Source: Tillus elongatus (Eukaryota > Arthropoda > Insecta > Coleoptera > Cleridae). From it: a stretch of DNA of 64,000 nucleotides. A model generated the notes under the pieces. The model was not told the DNA's origin and searched no databases. It worked only from the letters and a program-made list of their open reading frames with translations. Numbering within the stretch: position 1 is the first letter of the stretch; each line of letters opens with the position of its first letter. A program made the translations under genes and the position numbers. Location: assembly GCA_964006375.1 (NCBI GenBank), contig OZ023270.1:57228536-57292535 (forward strand), given 5' to 3'. This document shows positions 12,800 through 23,869 of the stretch, in pieces.

Positions 12800-13992
12800 G
12801 TCTAGACGCAGCAAGTGCGTTATGGTAGTGAAATTTCATTAAAATGTTTTTAATGGCAAATATGTCTTTTTTTAATGAAAGTAGCCATCAAATTTGATTA
12901 CCAGTATAACCTTTATTATAATAGTAGATGCAATCTACCATATTTCATCAAGATAATTGTATTGTTTGCAAATGTACAAAAAAATTACAAAAATAAACTT
13001 AAAATGTTTGAATTTGAAGCTTTTAATGAAAATTCGCTACGATAACGCACTTGCTGCGTCCCTAATTATTTTTAAAATCCATTATATTTCAATGGAAAAT
13101 GCAAAGATGCAATAATATAAGGGGTATTCTATTAAAAAAAAAACAAAATTTGTATCACTAATGACCACCACCTTGTGATTGTCAAAATAATTTTATGAGA
13201 TGCAGCTCAAGCACCCTATAATCAACGTATACAATGTTTTCTCGTATATTGTATAATAACAGATATATTGATTTTTTCTACAGAAATATTATAGACTATT
13301 AATCCATTAACTCTGCTATAAATAAAACTACTGCCAAAGAATCAAAGAAAGGGTCTATTTGCATTCAATTTTCTGCAAATATTTTATTAAAATGCAGGAC
13401 AATGACGGTTGAAGCTGAAACTTAAAGTTTTGTAAAACACATTTCTGCCCATATTTTATCTACATAATCCATAGTTGTGTCAGGTTCTTCTCCTAAAAGT
13501 TGATAATTTTGACGTTTCAAATCGCGACTTGACGTTTTGAGAAGAAAAACTATAAAATTCTCAAAGTAATTTCTCTGGTACTTCTTCATCATTTTGCGCC
13601 CAAAAACTTAATCTTTGTCTGTAATATGCAATAGATGTTGCTATCGACACAAAATATTTTGGTTTTGTGCGTTTCTCTGGTCATCAGTGGCACCCATTTT
13701 TTTCTTTAAATGCTTATAACTTTTCTTCTTTTAACCTAGAGATCTAAATTTTGGTACGTAGTATCCCTTTCATAATGTAAACCTGTGTACCAAATTTGGT
13801 TGCTATAGCTTTTTTATTTCCGGAGATACACAAATTTTCCGAAAGAAAACCCAAAATTTTCCAGGAAAAACTGGTCTGATTTTCTTGGCTAACGAACTTT
13901 CCAAGCCACTTGCAAAAGAAACGCATTCACGAAATTTGATCAAAATCGGCCCAATATTTTTTGAGCTATCGGTGTGATACATACATACATAT
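12800..13992 (+). mobile_element. composite repeat copy, right tail missing
   Basis: Starts with a TIR-like end (gtctagacgcagcaagtgcg) and has the mirror copy 13024-13060 (cgataacgcacttgctgcgt), giving a 262-bp MITE-like head. It continues with the shared middle part to gagctatcggtgtgatacat near 13980, where other copies have (TA)n; here a SINE-like sequence follows. It begins only about 70 bp from the calpain splice acceptor. Confidence 0.75.
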
Positions 13993-13994
13993 AC

Positions 13995-14175
13995 AGTAGA
14001 CAAACTTTGCACCCAGAAGTCTTAGACTTATGCGAGGGGAGCTTACACCTCCATATAGACAAAGGACACAACCTTTCCACATTCTAGTGAAAAAACCAAC
14101 TGTCTGAATACAGGACTCGAACCCGCGACGGAGGTTACTGACCACGCGAACTGAATTATTTGCCCTGTAATACTG

Positions 14176-14178
<3 letters not shown>
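13995..14178 (-). mobile_element. tRNA-derived SINE-like sequence
   Basis: Minus strand carries a perfect pol III B box GGTTCGAGTCC (plus 14113-14123) and an A-box-like GCGTGGTCAGTAAC about 30 bp upstream. The head abuts (TA)n at 14179. No tRNA fold is evident, so a SINE is more likely than a tRNA gene. Confidence 0.55.

Positions 14179-14228
<50 letters not shown>
14179..14228. repeat. (TA)n microsatellite
   Basis: About 25 TA units directly before the mariner terminal end at 14229. Confidence 0.9.
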
Positions 14229-14232
<4 letters not shown>

Positions 14233-14460
14233 GGGCCATCTATCGTTTGGAATTGGATCTATAGGTTATTTTGAGGTTGGAAGGTTTGATAAGATGTCCG
14301 ATGTGACGGAAAGTTAGTTTTATGTTTGACATTTATGAAATGGGTCGCTTTTCGCTTGAACAAAGTTGGGAAATATTAAAAACTTATTTCCAAAGTGGTG
14401 ATTTTTCCACTAAAACTGTAAGAAATTTACGAAAAAAAATTGACAAAAATTGGTGAGATT
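14229..14460 (+). mobile_element. truncated mariner-like element, copy 1
   Basis: Begins with gggtgggccatctatcgttt after TA and contains the start of the same transposase as copy 2 (MFDIYEMGRFSLEQSWEILK). The match to copy 2 stops near 14450. Confidence 0.75.
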
Positions 14461-14635
14461 CTACTTGAAATTTTAAGCAGCTCGACAAAGAACGACGATC
14501 CTACGATTGTATCTGCTATTTCTCATTATTATTGTTATTATTTTTATTATCAAAATTGTTCCTTATGTAGGTATATTTGTAGAGTTTTTTACGAACCGTG
14601 TCTTCTAAATGATAACTTACTTAATATTAGGACGA

Positions 14636-14638
<3 letters not shown>

Positions 14639-14698
<60 letters not shown>
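14639..14698. repeat. (TA)n microsatellite
   Basis: About 30 TA units, directly before the second gggtgggccat end. Confidence 0.9.
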
Positions 14699-14702
<4 letters not shown>

Positions 14703-16329
14703 GGGCCATCTAACGTTTGGAATTAGATCTATAGGTTATTTTGAGGTTGGAAGGTATGGATGTTAATTGCACGTCGGAGTCACCAATATGGATTTTAATT
14801 GCACTTGTTGATATTAAATCCATACGTAAACATTTAATATACTTTATTATTTCACTAACTGAATAAACTATATGATACATTTAACTATAACAATTACAAC
14901 AGTACATGAGTACATAACAGATAACTGACCGAGCGTAGAGGACGTGTGTTTACTGTAGCGGTTGGTAGCGAGGAGAGAGAGAGATCGCCTGGTGTCTCTT
15001 ATATGTTGTAGTTCTTGACAGCTGGCTGTCGCATAACGTAACGCAACGTTTAACTGTCAAGAGTATTTAAGCAGAAACATAGAGTAGTGTTGACGGAAAC
15101 ACTGCGGTCGGAACCACCGCCACAGAAGGTTTGATAAGATTTCCGATGTGACGGAAAGTTAGTTTTATGTTTGACATTTATGAAATGGGTCGTTTTTCGC
15201 TTGAACAAAGTTGGGAAATATTAAAAACTTATTTCCAAAGTGGTGATTCTTCCACTAAAACTGTAAGAAATTTACGAAAAAAATTTGACAAAAAAGATGT
15301 GTCAAAAACGCAGTTTGTGGATCAATTTGTGAAGCGAGTTCGTGAAACTGGATCGTTGTTGGATAAAACAACCCGTGTGGGTACTCGTCCAGTGCGCTCA
15401 ACCAAAAACATCACCGCTGTTGCTAAGAGTGTGCGTGAACAACCATCAATAACAACTCGTCATCGTTCTCAAGAATTGAACATTTCACGCACTTCTTTGA
15501 GAAGAATGTTGCTGAAAGATCTCGGTATGAATGCGTACAAAGTTCAATTAGTGCAAGAGCTGAAGCCGCATGACCATCTGATGCGTTTTCGGTTTGCCCA
15601 ATGGGCCGAAGACCGCTTGATCGAAGATGAGCATTTTTACCGAAAAATCATTTTTTCAGATGAAGCTCATTTCCACCTCGGAGGATACGTCAATAAGCAA
15701 AATTGTCGTATCTAGGGCTCAGAAAATCCACACGTCATCGTGGAGAAACCAATGCATCCACAACTATTGACTGTCTGGTATGGATTTTGGTCTGGAGGCA
15801 TTATTGTGCCACTTTTCTTTGAAAATGAGCAAGGAAACGCCGTTACGGTGTATGGCGATCGCTACCGCGCCATGCTGAGAGATTTTTTGTTTTCCAAAAT
15901 TGAAGAGTATGACATAGACGACATTTAGTTTCAACAGGACGGCGCAACGTGCCACACAGCCAACGTAACAATCGATCTTTTGCGCACTGTTTTCTGAAAT
16001 CGCATAATCAGCCGAAATGCTTATGTCAATTGGCCACCTCAAAGCTGCGATTTGACTCCGTTGGACCTTTTTTGTGGGGCGCCGTTAAGGACAAGTGTTA
16101 CGCTAACCATCCAGAGGCGACTGATGACTTAAAACATGAAATAGAAGTTGTCATTGACGAAATAGATGCCCGAACAATCGAAATGTACTGAAAAATTGGG
16201 GTATTGTAAGGCTAGCCGTGGCAGTCATTTGAATGATGTTGTCTACCATTCCTAAATGGAAACGTTCAATCTTTCTAATAAACTCATAACTTTGAAAAAA
16301 TATTCATTAGTTTTTTTTTGTAGGCGATT

Positions 16330-16334
<5 letters not shown>
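14699..16334 (+). pseudogene. mariner-like element copy 2 with broken DD34D-type transposase
   Basis: Starts gggtgggccatctaacgttt at a TA site. The transposase reads from 15167: an N-terminal helix-turn-helix of DUF4817 type (MGRFSLEQSWEILKTYFQSG), a second HTH region (ITTRHRSQELNISRTSLRRM), catalytic FSDEAHFHLGG, FQQDGATCHTANV and PPQSCDLTPLDLF. The three catalytic Asp residues survive. It is broken by TAG at 15713, TAG near 15926, TGA near 15994 and a one-base frameshift after LDLF. An LTR-like insertion (14757-15127) separates the left end from the coding region. (TA)n tracts flank both ends. Confidence 0.88.
14757..15127 (-). mobile_element. LTR-like insertion inside the mariner copy
   Basis: Copy 1 is continuous (ggaaggtttgataagatg), whereas copy 2 has about 370 bp inserted, flanked by aaggt on both sides (possible 5-bp target duplication). 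Minus strand runs from CTGTGGCGGTGG and ends with TTGGTGACTCCGACGTG, a primer-binding-site style sequence seen after Gypsy/CsRn1-type LTRs. It contains a minus-strand AATAAA. Probably an LTR plus a few bases of leader. Confidence 0.5.

Positions 16335-16415
<81 letters not shown>
16335..16415. repeat. (TA)n microsatellite
   Basis: About 40 TA units at the right end of the mariner copy. Confidence 0.9.
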
Positions 16416-16416
<1 letters not shown>

Positions 16417-17072
16417 TGGGTGTCCCGCTAAGATCGACTAGTGACTGTATCTCGAAAACTTTTTGTACTAAGCTTATAATAAAAGTGACTCCTAAAAGTA
16501 ACCCTAAATTATTTTACACTTTCAAATTTTACCGTTAGATGGCGTATTTTTAATTTAAAATAGAGAAATTAGATTTTCCACAAAAATCAACAATGAAGGT
16601 GAGTCACGTAGAAGGGTTTTGGACTTTCCTATTAAAACTCTAAAACTTATTTATTTGACATTTTGCCCCGTGTCTTAAAAGAGTTGACTCTTACTGCAGA
16701 AAAAGTTCTATAACTCCCGAACACGTTAATCGATTTTATCGAACTTATATTGTTTTAAATCTATTTGATATCTGACTTATAGTCTATAATAATACTAACG
16801 TTTTTGTTTAAGCCTGAACAGCCAGGTGGCATTTTTGGGTCGCCTTAGTAGTTTACTCAATTTGTCATGAAAAGTTAAATGGAAACTTTTATTTTACAGG
16901 TGTTACTACTCGTAAAATTATTTAAAAAGTGACGCAAACGGAAAGTCAATAGCATTTTTCAAACTTAAGTTGAAAATGAAAACACTTGAATTGTTTATTT
17001 CAAAGCAAAATTCAACAGCGTTTTGCAACATCCAATATTAATAGACCTAAAACTAGTGAAAGTTTAACAAAA
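16416..17072 (+). other. unassigned sequence starting ctgggtgtcccgctaag
   Basis: The first bases after TA resemble the ends of many non-autonomous mariner-like elements in insects. No mirror end was found before the next repeat at 17073. No coding potential. Confidence 0.3.
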
Positions 17073-17685
17073 GTCTGGACACAGCAAGTGCGTTATGGAA
17101 GTGAATTTTCATAGAAATGATCTGGCACAAAATATTTTATTAAAACTTTTTTTCTTGTAACATATAAATCTAAATTTTGGTGTATAGGTTACTTTTTATA
17201 TCGTTAACCTACCTACCAAATTTGGTTATCATAGATTTTTTATTTTTTAAGATATTTTTTTTTTCAAATGAAAACTCAAAATTTTTTCGGAAAACCTCGT
17301 CCGACTTTTTCGATTAACGAACTTATCAAAGCCATTTACAAAGGGAAGGTACATGCCAAATTCTATCAAAATCGGCGCATTATTCTTTGAGATAAAATTT
17401 TTTTATCAAATAAAAACTCAAAATTTTCCCGGAAAACCTCATCCGATTTTCCTGACTAACAAACTTGTCAAAGCTATTTACAACGGAAAGGTACATGTCA
17501 AATTTTATTAAAATCGGCCCATTATTTTTTTAGATAAGAATTTTTTTCGAATGAAAACTCAAAATTTTCCCGGAAAACCTCGTTCGATTTTCCTGACTAA
17601 CGAAATTATCCAAGCCATTGACAAAAGAAAGGTACATGCCAAATTTTATCAAAATCGGCCCATCATTTTTTGAGTTATCGGTGTG

Positions 17686-17753
<68 letters not shown>

Positions 17754-17890
17754 AAACTGAAACTGACCCCGGATATGGGTTCTAGGGGTCCTAGTTCGCG
17801 CTCATTTGCAAAAATTTTTTCAAAATTCAAAAGTCGGGATCTCCCCATTAGTGAATTTTTTCTACGAAAATTCACTAAAATATCGCCATC
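17073..17890 (+). mobile_element. composite repeat copy with (TA)n core
   Basis: Left end gtctggacacagcaagtgcg, shared middle with three related gaaaactcaaaattttcc-type segments, gagttatcggtgtgatacat, (TA)n at 17690-17747, then actgaccccggatatgggtt and the end gaaaattcact. The MITE-like right TIR of other copies is deleted. Confidence 0.75.
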
Positions 17891-18116
17891 ATAAGGTAAT
17901 TAAGAACTAGTATAAAAGTTAATAGGCGTTGTTAATTAAATACTTAGCATTATTCTAACATGAAATGTTTATTAATAAACAGTAAGTCGTGAAAACCGAA
18001 ATAATGAAATTGACAATTACCTGTCATTACTGCTTGCCATTAGTAAGTCATTCGTTATTTTGCATTGGAATAGTGTGACTTTGTCGTTAAAACCAGTTTA
18101 AACAATTTGAAAGTTA
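17891..18116. other. no feature seen
   Basis: AT-rich spacer between the composite repeat and the transposase remnant. Confidence 0.4.
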
Positions 18117-18720
18117 TGTCTTATTCTGCCGCTGAAGCATATGACATGTTGGCGGTGTATTTTCAAAGTTTTTAAAATGCAGTTATTGCCTCGCGGTAGT
18201 ACACTCTACGATATTCCCAGATACAACATTTCTTGTTGGGGCTTTTTATGCGTTTAGCAGGAGGTTTGCAACGAGCTGGACAAGTATTACTAATATAAGT
18301 TCAAAACAGGATTCACGGAACTCTAAATGAAGATAATATTATTAATGCCTTTGCTTACCATGAAGTTTATCCTAAACGCAGTATTAGTGATATAGAAGGA
18401 GATCTGGTAGTCTCTCGATCGGTGTTTGAAAGAATGCTAAAGTAGGAAATAAAAGAGGAAAAATTACATGCATATCATGTTGAACTTCATCAGGCACACA
18501 GGCCACTTGATTTTGACCGACGGGTACATTTATGCAAGTAGATGCTTGAAATGACCCGAGAAAATCCAAATTTTTTGTACTAAATTTTATGGACAGATGG
18601 AGCTACCTTTACTAGTAGAGATAAAGTAAACTTACATAACAGTCATTAGTGGTCTGCAAATAAATCTCATTGGATGATATAAATTGGTCATCAAAGTCAA
18701 TGACATGCTCCATGACATTT
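18117..18720 (+). pseudogene. DUF4817-type transposase remnant
   Basis: Reads MSYSAAEAYDMLAVYFQSF from 18117 (the start of DUF4817-type HTH domains), then in shifting frames RIHGTLNEDNIINAF, VYPKRSISDIE, YHVELHQAHRPLDFDRRVHL and ILWTDGATFTSRDKVNLHNS, the last resembling the first catalytic Asp region. Several stops and frameshifts. Not the same subfamily as the 14.7-kb mariner. Confidence 0.65.
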
Positions 18721-19011
18721 CATAGCTACCTAAATAATCCGATATTTATAGAAAGTTGCTTTTATTTCGGAAACCTGACTATTTGGGTATAGGAACATGC
18801 TCCATCATCTGAAAGAAACTTTATTTGGCTTTTAGTATATTTCATAATATACAGAGTGTTCTATTAAAAAATGCACTTTCATCATTTTTGTATCTATTGG
18901 TAAAATCACAAAATTTGATCGAGCCTGTCTAATGGAGAAGGAATTCTCTTAGACATAACTAATCCATAGAACGTTGGTGAACTACCAACATTTTCAGCTT
19001 TCTAGGAATCC
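18721..19011. other. no feature seen
   Basis: AT-rich sequence between the transposase remnant and the retroposed insertion. Confidence 0.35.
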
Positions 19012-19251
19012 AAATACCGCAGTGCTCTGGACCGCAAAAGACAACTGATCTACGGTCAGTCTAGACCGGAGATAGAGCAATATAAAACTTCACCCTACCA
19101 ATCGCCGTGCAGACTAGTTCAAAGTACAGTGATTTTGGAATTGGTGGAGTAGAAACGACTAAGGTAACATGCACAATAAGCCAAAGGCTGTAGTTCTATC
19201 GGGGCGGCAAAGACGCGGACGAGCCCTGAGGGAGAAAAAAAAATACCGCAG
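19012..19251 (+). mobile_element. retroposed insertion with 11-bp target duplication and A tail
   Basis: aaataccgcag occurs at 19012-19022 and again at 19241-19251. Between them is a 218-bp insert (19023-19240) that ends in an A run, as expected of target-primed retroposition. The insert has no pol III B box. It includes ATG near 19169 followed by an open, basic stretch (SGRQRRGRALRE). The source is unknown: a 5' piece of a LINE transcript or a processed mRNA are both possible. Confidence 0.6.
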
Positions 19252-19891
19252 TAATATACATTTAATTCAAACTATGTTTTGCACAAAAAATATGGAAATC
19301 AATTAATTTCTCGAAAACCGCTGTGTATATATTATATAGCTTGATTATTGCATAATCTGTATAAGTATAGGGTTAATTTCCTGCTTAAACTTTATAAGTG
19401 CAAGAAATTTGCGCAGACAAGGACCCGTTTATTAGAGATTACAATCACGAGATAATAGACGCGAGATAAATGGAGCCCAAACAATGGCCCGTTATACTAC
19501 AAAGTTGCCTTCCCACAGTAAGAACCGCTGAGTCAGCCGTAGACGGAAAGGAGCCCACAAGTATGCAGGCTCAAACAGCAAGTTGGACGGAATATCACTG
19601 TGAGAATCTACATCAGCAGATCCTCTGTTTCATCCAGAGACAATAAGTGCCACGCCTGGAGTGAAGTGTATAAAGAGGCTGCTCACAGGGATACGACCGT
19701 TCATTCTTGTTCCGAGTTAGTACTCTGCACATAGCGTGCTAGACATTAGATCACATGTAGGTTGATCGTCATATTTTTATTATATTGTATTATTCATTTT
19801 TTTGTATTAAGTAATTAAGTATTGATTGTTTAAAGTATTAAATGAATTGTTTTAAAAATTCAAACGTCTTAACCGTAAAGTTAGGTCACGG
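19252..19891 (+). other. unassigned, possible LINE 5' region or LTR
   Basis: Moderately GC-richer stretch with a TATA-like tataaagagg near 19669 and a GTTCCGAGTTAGTACTC-type sequence 30-50 bp later, followed by AT-rich DNA and the LINE ORF at 19892. It could be the promoter or 5' UTR of that LINE. Confidence 0.3.
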
Positions 19892-21130
19892 ATGAACATT
19901 AGGACTGTTGCTAAGAATATTTATGAGTTGGTTGTGTTGCTGAGAGCTGTAGATGATAATTTTGATTGCTTGGTTTTGACTGAGACGTGGCAAGTGCATG
20001 AGCGCGTTGATCTGTATCATATTGTGGGTTATTCATTGGTTTACAATGGCGGTAGCCTCAATCTAAATGACGGAGTCCTGGCGTATATAAAGGATCATCA
20101 CAAATTTACAACACATATTGTAACTATTGCCGAAACAGAGGCTGTTGAGATTTTGATTAAGTTTGAAAACAGATATATTGTTCTAACGGGACTACACATA
20201 ACTCCATCATCGGATGCACATAGGTTTAACGATGGATTATACAGTTACATAACCCAAAGTAGTGATGAATATGACTACCACATTTATCTTGGTGATGTTA
20301 ATATAAACATTGCGGCTCGTTCAGACATAAGTGAAGATTACTTAAACATACTCTATGCAAATTCGTTTAATTCTATGATTAATAATTACACAAGGGTACA
20401 AGGTATGTTCAAAACATGCATTGATCATATATTTATAAAATGTAGGAAACATGATCCGGAATTAAAGCCGTTTATTTATCAAACTTGCATAACTGATCAT
20501 TTCATGATACGGTTTACAGTAAATTAAAAAAAGTGCTGAAAAATACGGTTAATCCATTTAGGACTTTTATCGACTACGAAAGGTTGAAACGAATTTTGGC
20601 AGACGAAAAATGGACTGAAGTATACGCTGCTGATAACAGCAACGCTGCAGTACCTAGAATATTTTATGACAAAATTAGTCAATAGTCTAAACTAGTGTTC
20701 CAGTAAAATTAAATGTAAGAACAAAACACCTTTAAGTTAAATCACTGCTGGGCTGAAAATCTACATGACACAGGTTGAACATCAGGGTAACGATGAGAGT
20801 AGACTGTGGAAGACTGTCCAAAAATTGAGTGGTCAAGGCAAATGTAAAGACGTGTGTGAGGAGAAGATTAAGTCTGATTATGAGGTATTTTTGAGGGATA
20901 AAAAGAATGTTGCTGATGCCTATAATAATATTAATACTTATTTTACAGAAGTAGGGAGTAAATTCGCGGCATAAATCAAAAGACAAATAAACCAGACATC
21001 AAAGGTAAACAGCAATCATCAGATTAACACGATATTCTTAACAGATACCGACGCAACAGAAGTTGGTAAAATTGTAGAAAATCTAAAAATGGTAAAGGCA
21101 CCAGGAATCGATTCATTGGCTGTTAGAACT
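19892..21130 (+). pseudogene. 5' part of a CR1/Jockey-type LINE ORF2 (endonuclease)
   Basis: The first 211 codons form an AP-endonuclease-like domain: LVLTETWQVHE (catalytic Glu region), HIYLGDVNINI, TCIDHIFIKCRK and ITDHFMIRF (His near the end). It parallels the intact element at 42352-44850 (CGDINIDI, GSCIDHFFFK, PITDHLPIV) but is clearly diverged. After the stop near 20527 the match continues in broken frames to KAPGIDSLAVRTI, the start of reverse transcriptase. It ends where the composite repeat begins at 21139. Inactive. Confidence 0.8.
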
Positions 21131-21138
21131 ATTTAAAA

Positions 21139-22350
21139 GTCTGGACGCAGCAAGTGCGTTATGGAAGTGAATTTTCATTAAAATGTTTTTAACAGCAAAT
21201 TTGTCTCTCTAATGCAAGCAGGCAACAATCGGGTTACCGGTATAACCTATATAGTAGAAACAATGTACCATACTTTATCAAAATTACTTATTGTTTGAAA
21301 ATGTACAAAAATTTTCCGAAAATAAACTTAATATGTTGGTTTCCTAGCCAACAAACCTTAGCTTAATAGCAAATTGAATTATTGAAATTTGAAGGATTTA
21401 ATGAAAATTCGCTACCAAAACTCACTTACTGCGTCTAGATTTTTTTTACAAACATGCATCATATTTCGCTAAAAAATGCAAAAATGAAATAATATAAGGG
21501 TGTTCGAAAAAACAGGTGTAGGGATCGCCAATGACTTATGAACCACCCTGATATTGTCAAAATAGTTTTATAAGATGCAGTTTAAAACTCCCTCTAATTA
21601 ACTTATACAATCTTTTCTCATATCTTGTATAATAACAATTATATTGAGCTTTACCGTAGAAATGCGTCACCTTGTATATATGTAAACAGATAAAAACTGA
21701 AAGTAAACCCGGGTATGGATTGTAGGGGGCCTAGAGCTCTTTTGAAGAAATATTTTTAAAATTCAAAAGTCGTGGTCTCCTCATTAACGATTTTTTTTTA
21801 CGAAAATTAGCTAATGATTATAGACCGTTAAACCATAAACTTAACTGAACCTACAGCCAAAGCATCAACTTAACTAAACCTACAGCCAAAGCATCAGATA
21901 AAGGGTCTATTTGAAATGAATTTTCTGTAAACATTTCAGTAAAACTAAGGACAATGGCGGTTGAAAATGAAACTTAACAGCTTACAGAGCACCCTTCTTG
22001 CAACATTTTGTTTGCATAATCCGTATTTGTTTCAGGTTCTTTGCCTAAATGTTGTGAGTTTGGTCATTTCGGATCGCGACTTGACGTTTCGAGGAAAACT
22101 CCTTTTTTTTAACTGACCATAACTTTTTTGTCTTCAAACTTACAGACCTAAATTTTGGTACCTGTTTCACTATTTACAATGCGAACACGTTTACCATTTC
22201 CGGAGATTTTCTCCGAAAGAAAATACATAATTTTACGGGAAATCCTGGGCCGATTTTCCTGGCTAACGAAGTTATCCAATTGCAAAAGTCATGGCTCCTT
22301 ACAGTACCACGAAAATTGGTGTGAAGTATTCTTGATTTGAAAAACCATTG
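21139..22350 (+). mobile_element. composite repeat copy, lacking (TA)n
   Basis: Left end gtctggacgcagcaagtgcg, mirror end near 21440 (302-bp head), then the shared middle with tgcaaaaatgaaataatata and gacgtttcgagg. It stops near cgaaaattggtgtgaag, before the (TA)n position. It interrupts the LINE remnant to its left. Confidence 0.75.
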
Positions 22351-22389
22351 ATTTGGTTCAGTGGGTAAAACATGGTAAAAAAAGGGAAG

Positions 22390-22530
22390 TATTTGTAAAA
22401 GTTGTGTGTGTGTGTTTGAGAGAGAGCGAGAGAGAGAGATAGAGACAGAGAGAGAAAGAGAGAATATGTGGATGTATAGAATTGTGAATGTGTGTAGGTA
22501 GCTCTCTGTGTTTGGGTTTATATAATGGTG
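22390..22530. repeat. (GT)n then (GA)n simple repeat
   Basis: gttgtgtgtgtgtg followed by about 70 bp of purine-rich GA repeats (imperfect), then a second GT-rich patch. Confidence 0.85.
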
Positions 22531-22744
22531 ATTTCCTTTTGTTCACTATTTAAGGCTTAGTTTAGGATACATTTCGGTTCAACCACTTACAAGGTACGCA
22601 AATCTAGGCTGAATTTTACCGACTTTGACGGTTAATTTATCATTTTCTGATTGTGTAGAAAAGGGGGGAAACGGAAAACTGTGAAAAAATTGTTAAAATT
22701 TATATTATTGTTGTTTGTTTGTAAAAAAATCAGGCTGTACCTTA

Positions 22745-23869
22745 TTAGTAAATAAATAATAATAATAATAATAAAAATAAAACTCTACCATCACCGGTCC
22801 CAAGCCCGGGTGAGAAAGGAGGAGGGGGTGCAGTACCAACCACGTTAAAAAACCAGGGTCCGTCTGGCCCGGGCGGTAGCACCCTGTAAGGGCCCCTGGC
22901 TATTAGGGTCACAGGTCTGTCTGGCCGGTGGGTGGACTGCTTCCAGCAGTATGCTCACTGGTACTCGTAACGACGTAGACGGTACAGCCAGCGACGCCAG
23001 CTGTCCGTTGTCCTATTGACCCTTTTTTCCTTAACCATGTTACCTTACTCCTTCCTTCATCCCTACCTGGACCATCAGGGTTAATTGGCGGCATACCCAT
23101 CGAAATAGAGCAAAACCAAAGCCTCGGAAAATTGCCGCTGCCTGTGGTTCGCCAGAGCATGTCTGGAGCCGGCACTGGACATGACAGCATGCGGGACATC
23201 GGTGGCGGGCTGCTGATGAGGCGGGCCCCTGTCATGCAAGAAATTACAACCCAAAATCTACAGCAGGGGAGGCCTAGTAAGACCAAGAGCTTCACCCACT
23301 GAGGATGCCGCGCAGGAAAATCAGTCAGCGCTCACCCAGATGGGATTACCAAGACGACGCATGAAATGGATTATGGATATGAATGAAACCATCATGCGCA
23401 TTTACTACAGAGTAACACAACTCGAACAACAGACGACCGGATATAGACAACAACTTCACACCGAAATTCTCAGAATGCACCCACACATACAGGTGACTCA
23501 ATAGAGAGTAGCAGATCAGTATCGTGGCATACTTAGGAAAAACCTTATTCCACAAACGAGACTAAATACCATCAGACAGGAAGTTGAATATGAAATTACT
23601 AACATAGCGGTTACGGAAAATAACGAGATCCTGTTCGATGGTAGCAATCTGCAACCTGTACATACTGAGGAAGAAGAACACATCGAGGGTACGCAAGAAA
23701 ATGAGGAACTCATCGACAAATTGTCCACAGAAATGATCCGTGCAGTCACGGAGTATGAAGGAACAAATCCTCTTACCAAACCACCATTACCTAGGCTAAG
23801 ATCATCTAGAAAGCTGGCAATTATATTGGAACTTTTGAACAAAATAATTTTGCCATCGCACATTATAGT
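22745..23869 (+). pseudogene. 5' UTR and N-terminal ORF fragment of a LINE (possibly R4/Dong-like)
   Basis: An (AAT)n run and a GC-rich leader precede a frame from about 23300 to 23869 with one in-frame TAG near 23500. It reads TQMGLPRRRMKWIMDMN, then IMRIYYRVTQLEQQTTGYRQ, RVADQYRGILRKNLIPQTRL and IRQEVEYEIT. I recall this pattern from the N-terminal part of insect LINE ORFs, but I cannot name the clade with certainty. At about 23870 it is cut off by the truncated 3' end of the Jockey-like element on the other strand. Inactive. Confidence 0.5.

Noticed and set aside
14100..14178. Possible tRNA gene
   Set aside because: A perfect B box is present, but no acceptor or anticodon stem can be formed; SINE head more likely.
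23210..23250. CTGATGA near 23216 as another hammerhead
   Set aside because: No GAAA and no matching stem I or III in the right positions.
22909..23295. 128-codon minus-strand ORF in GC-rich DNA
   Set aside because: No domain, and it lies in the leader of a plus-strand LINE; high GC makes chance ORFs longer.
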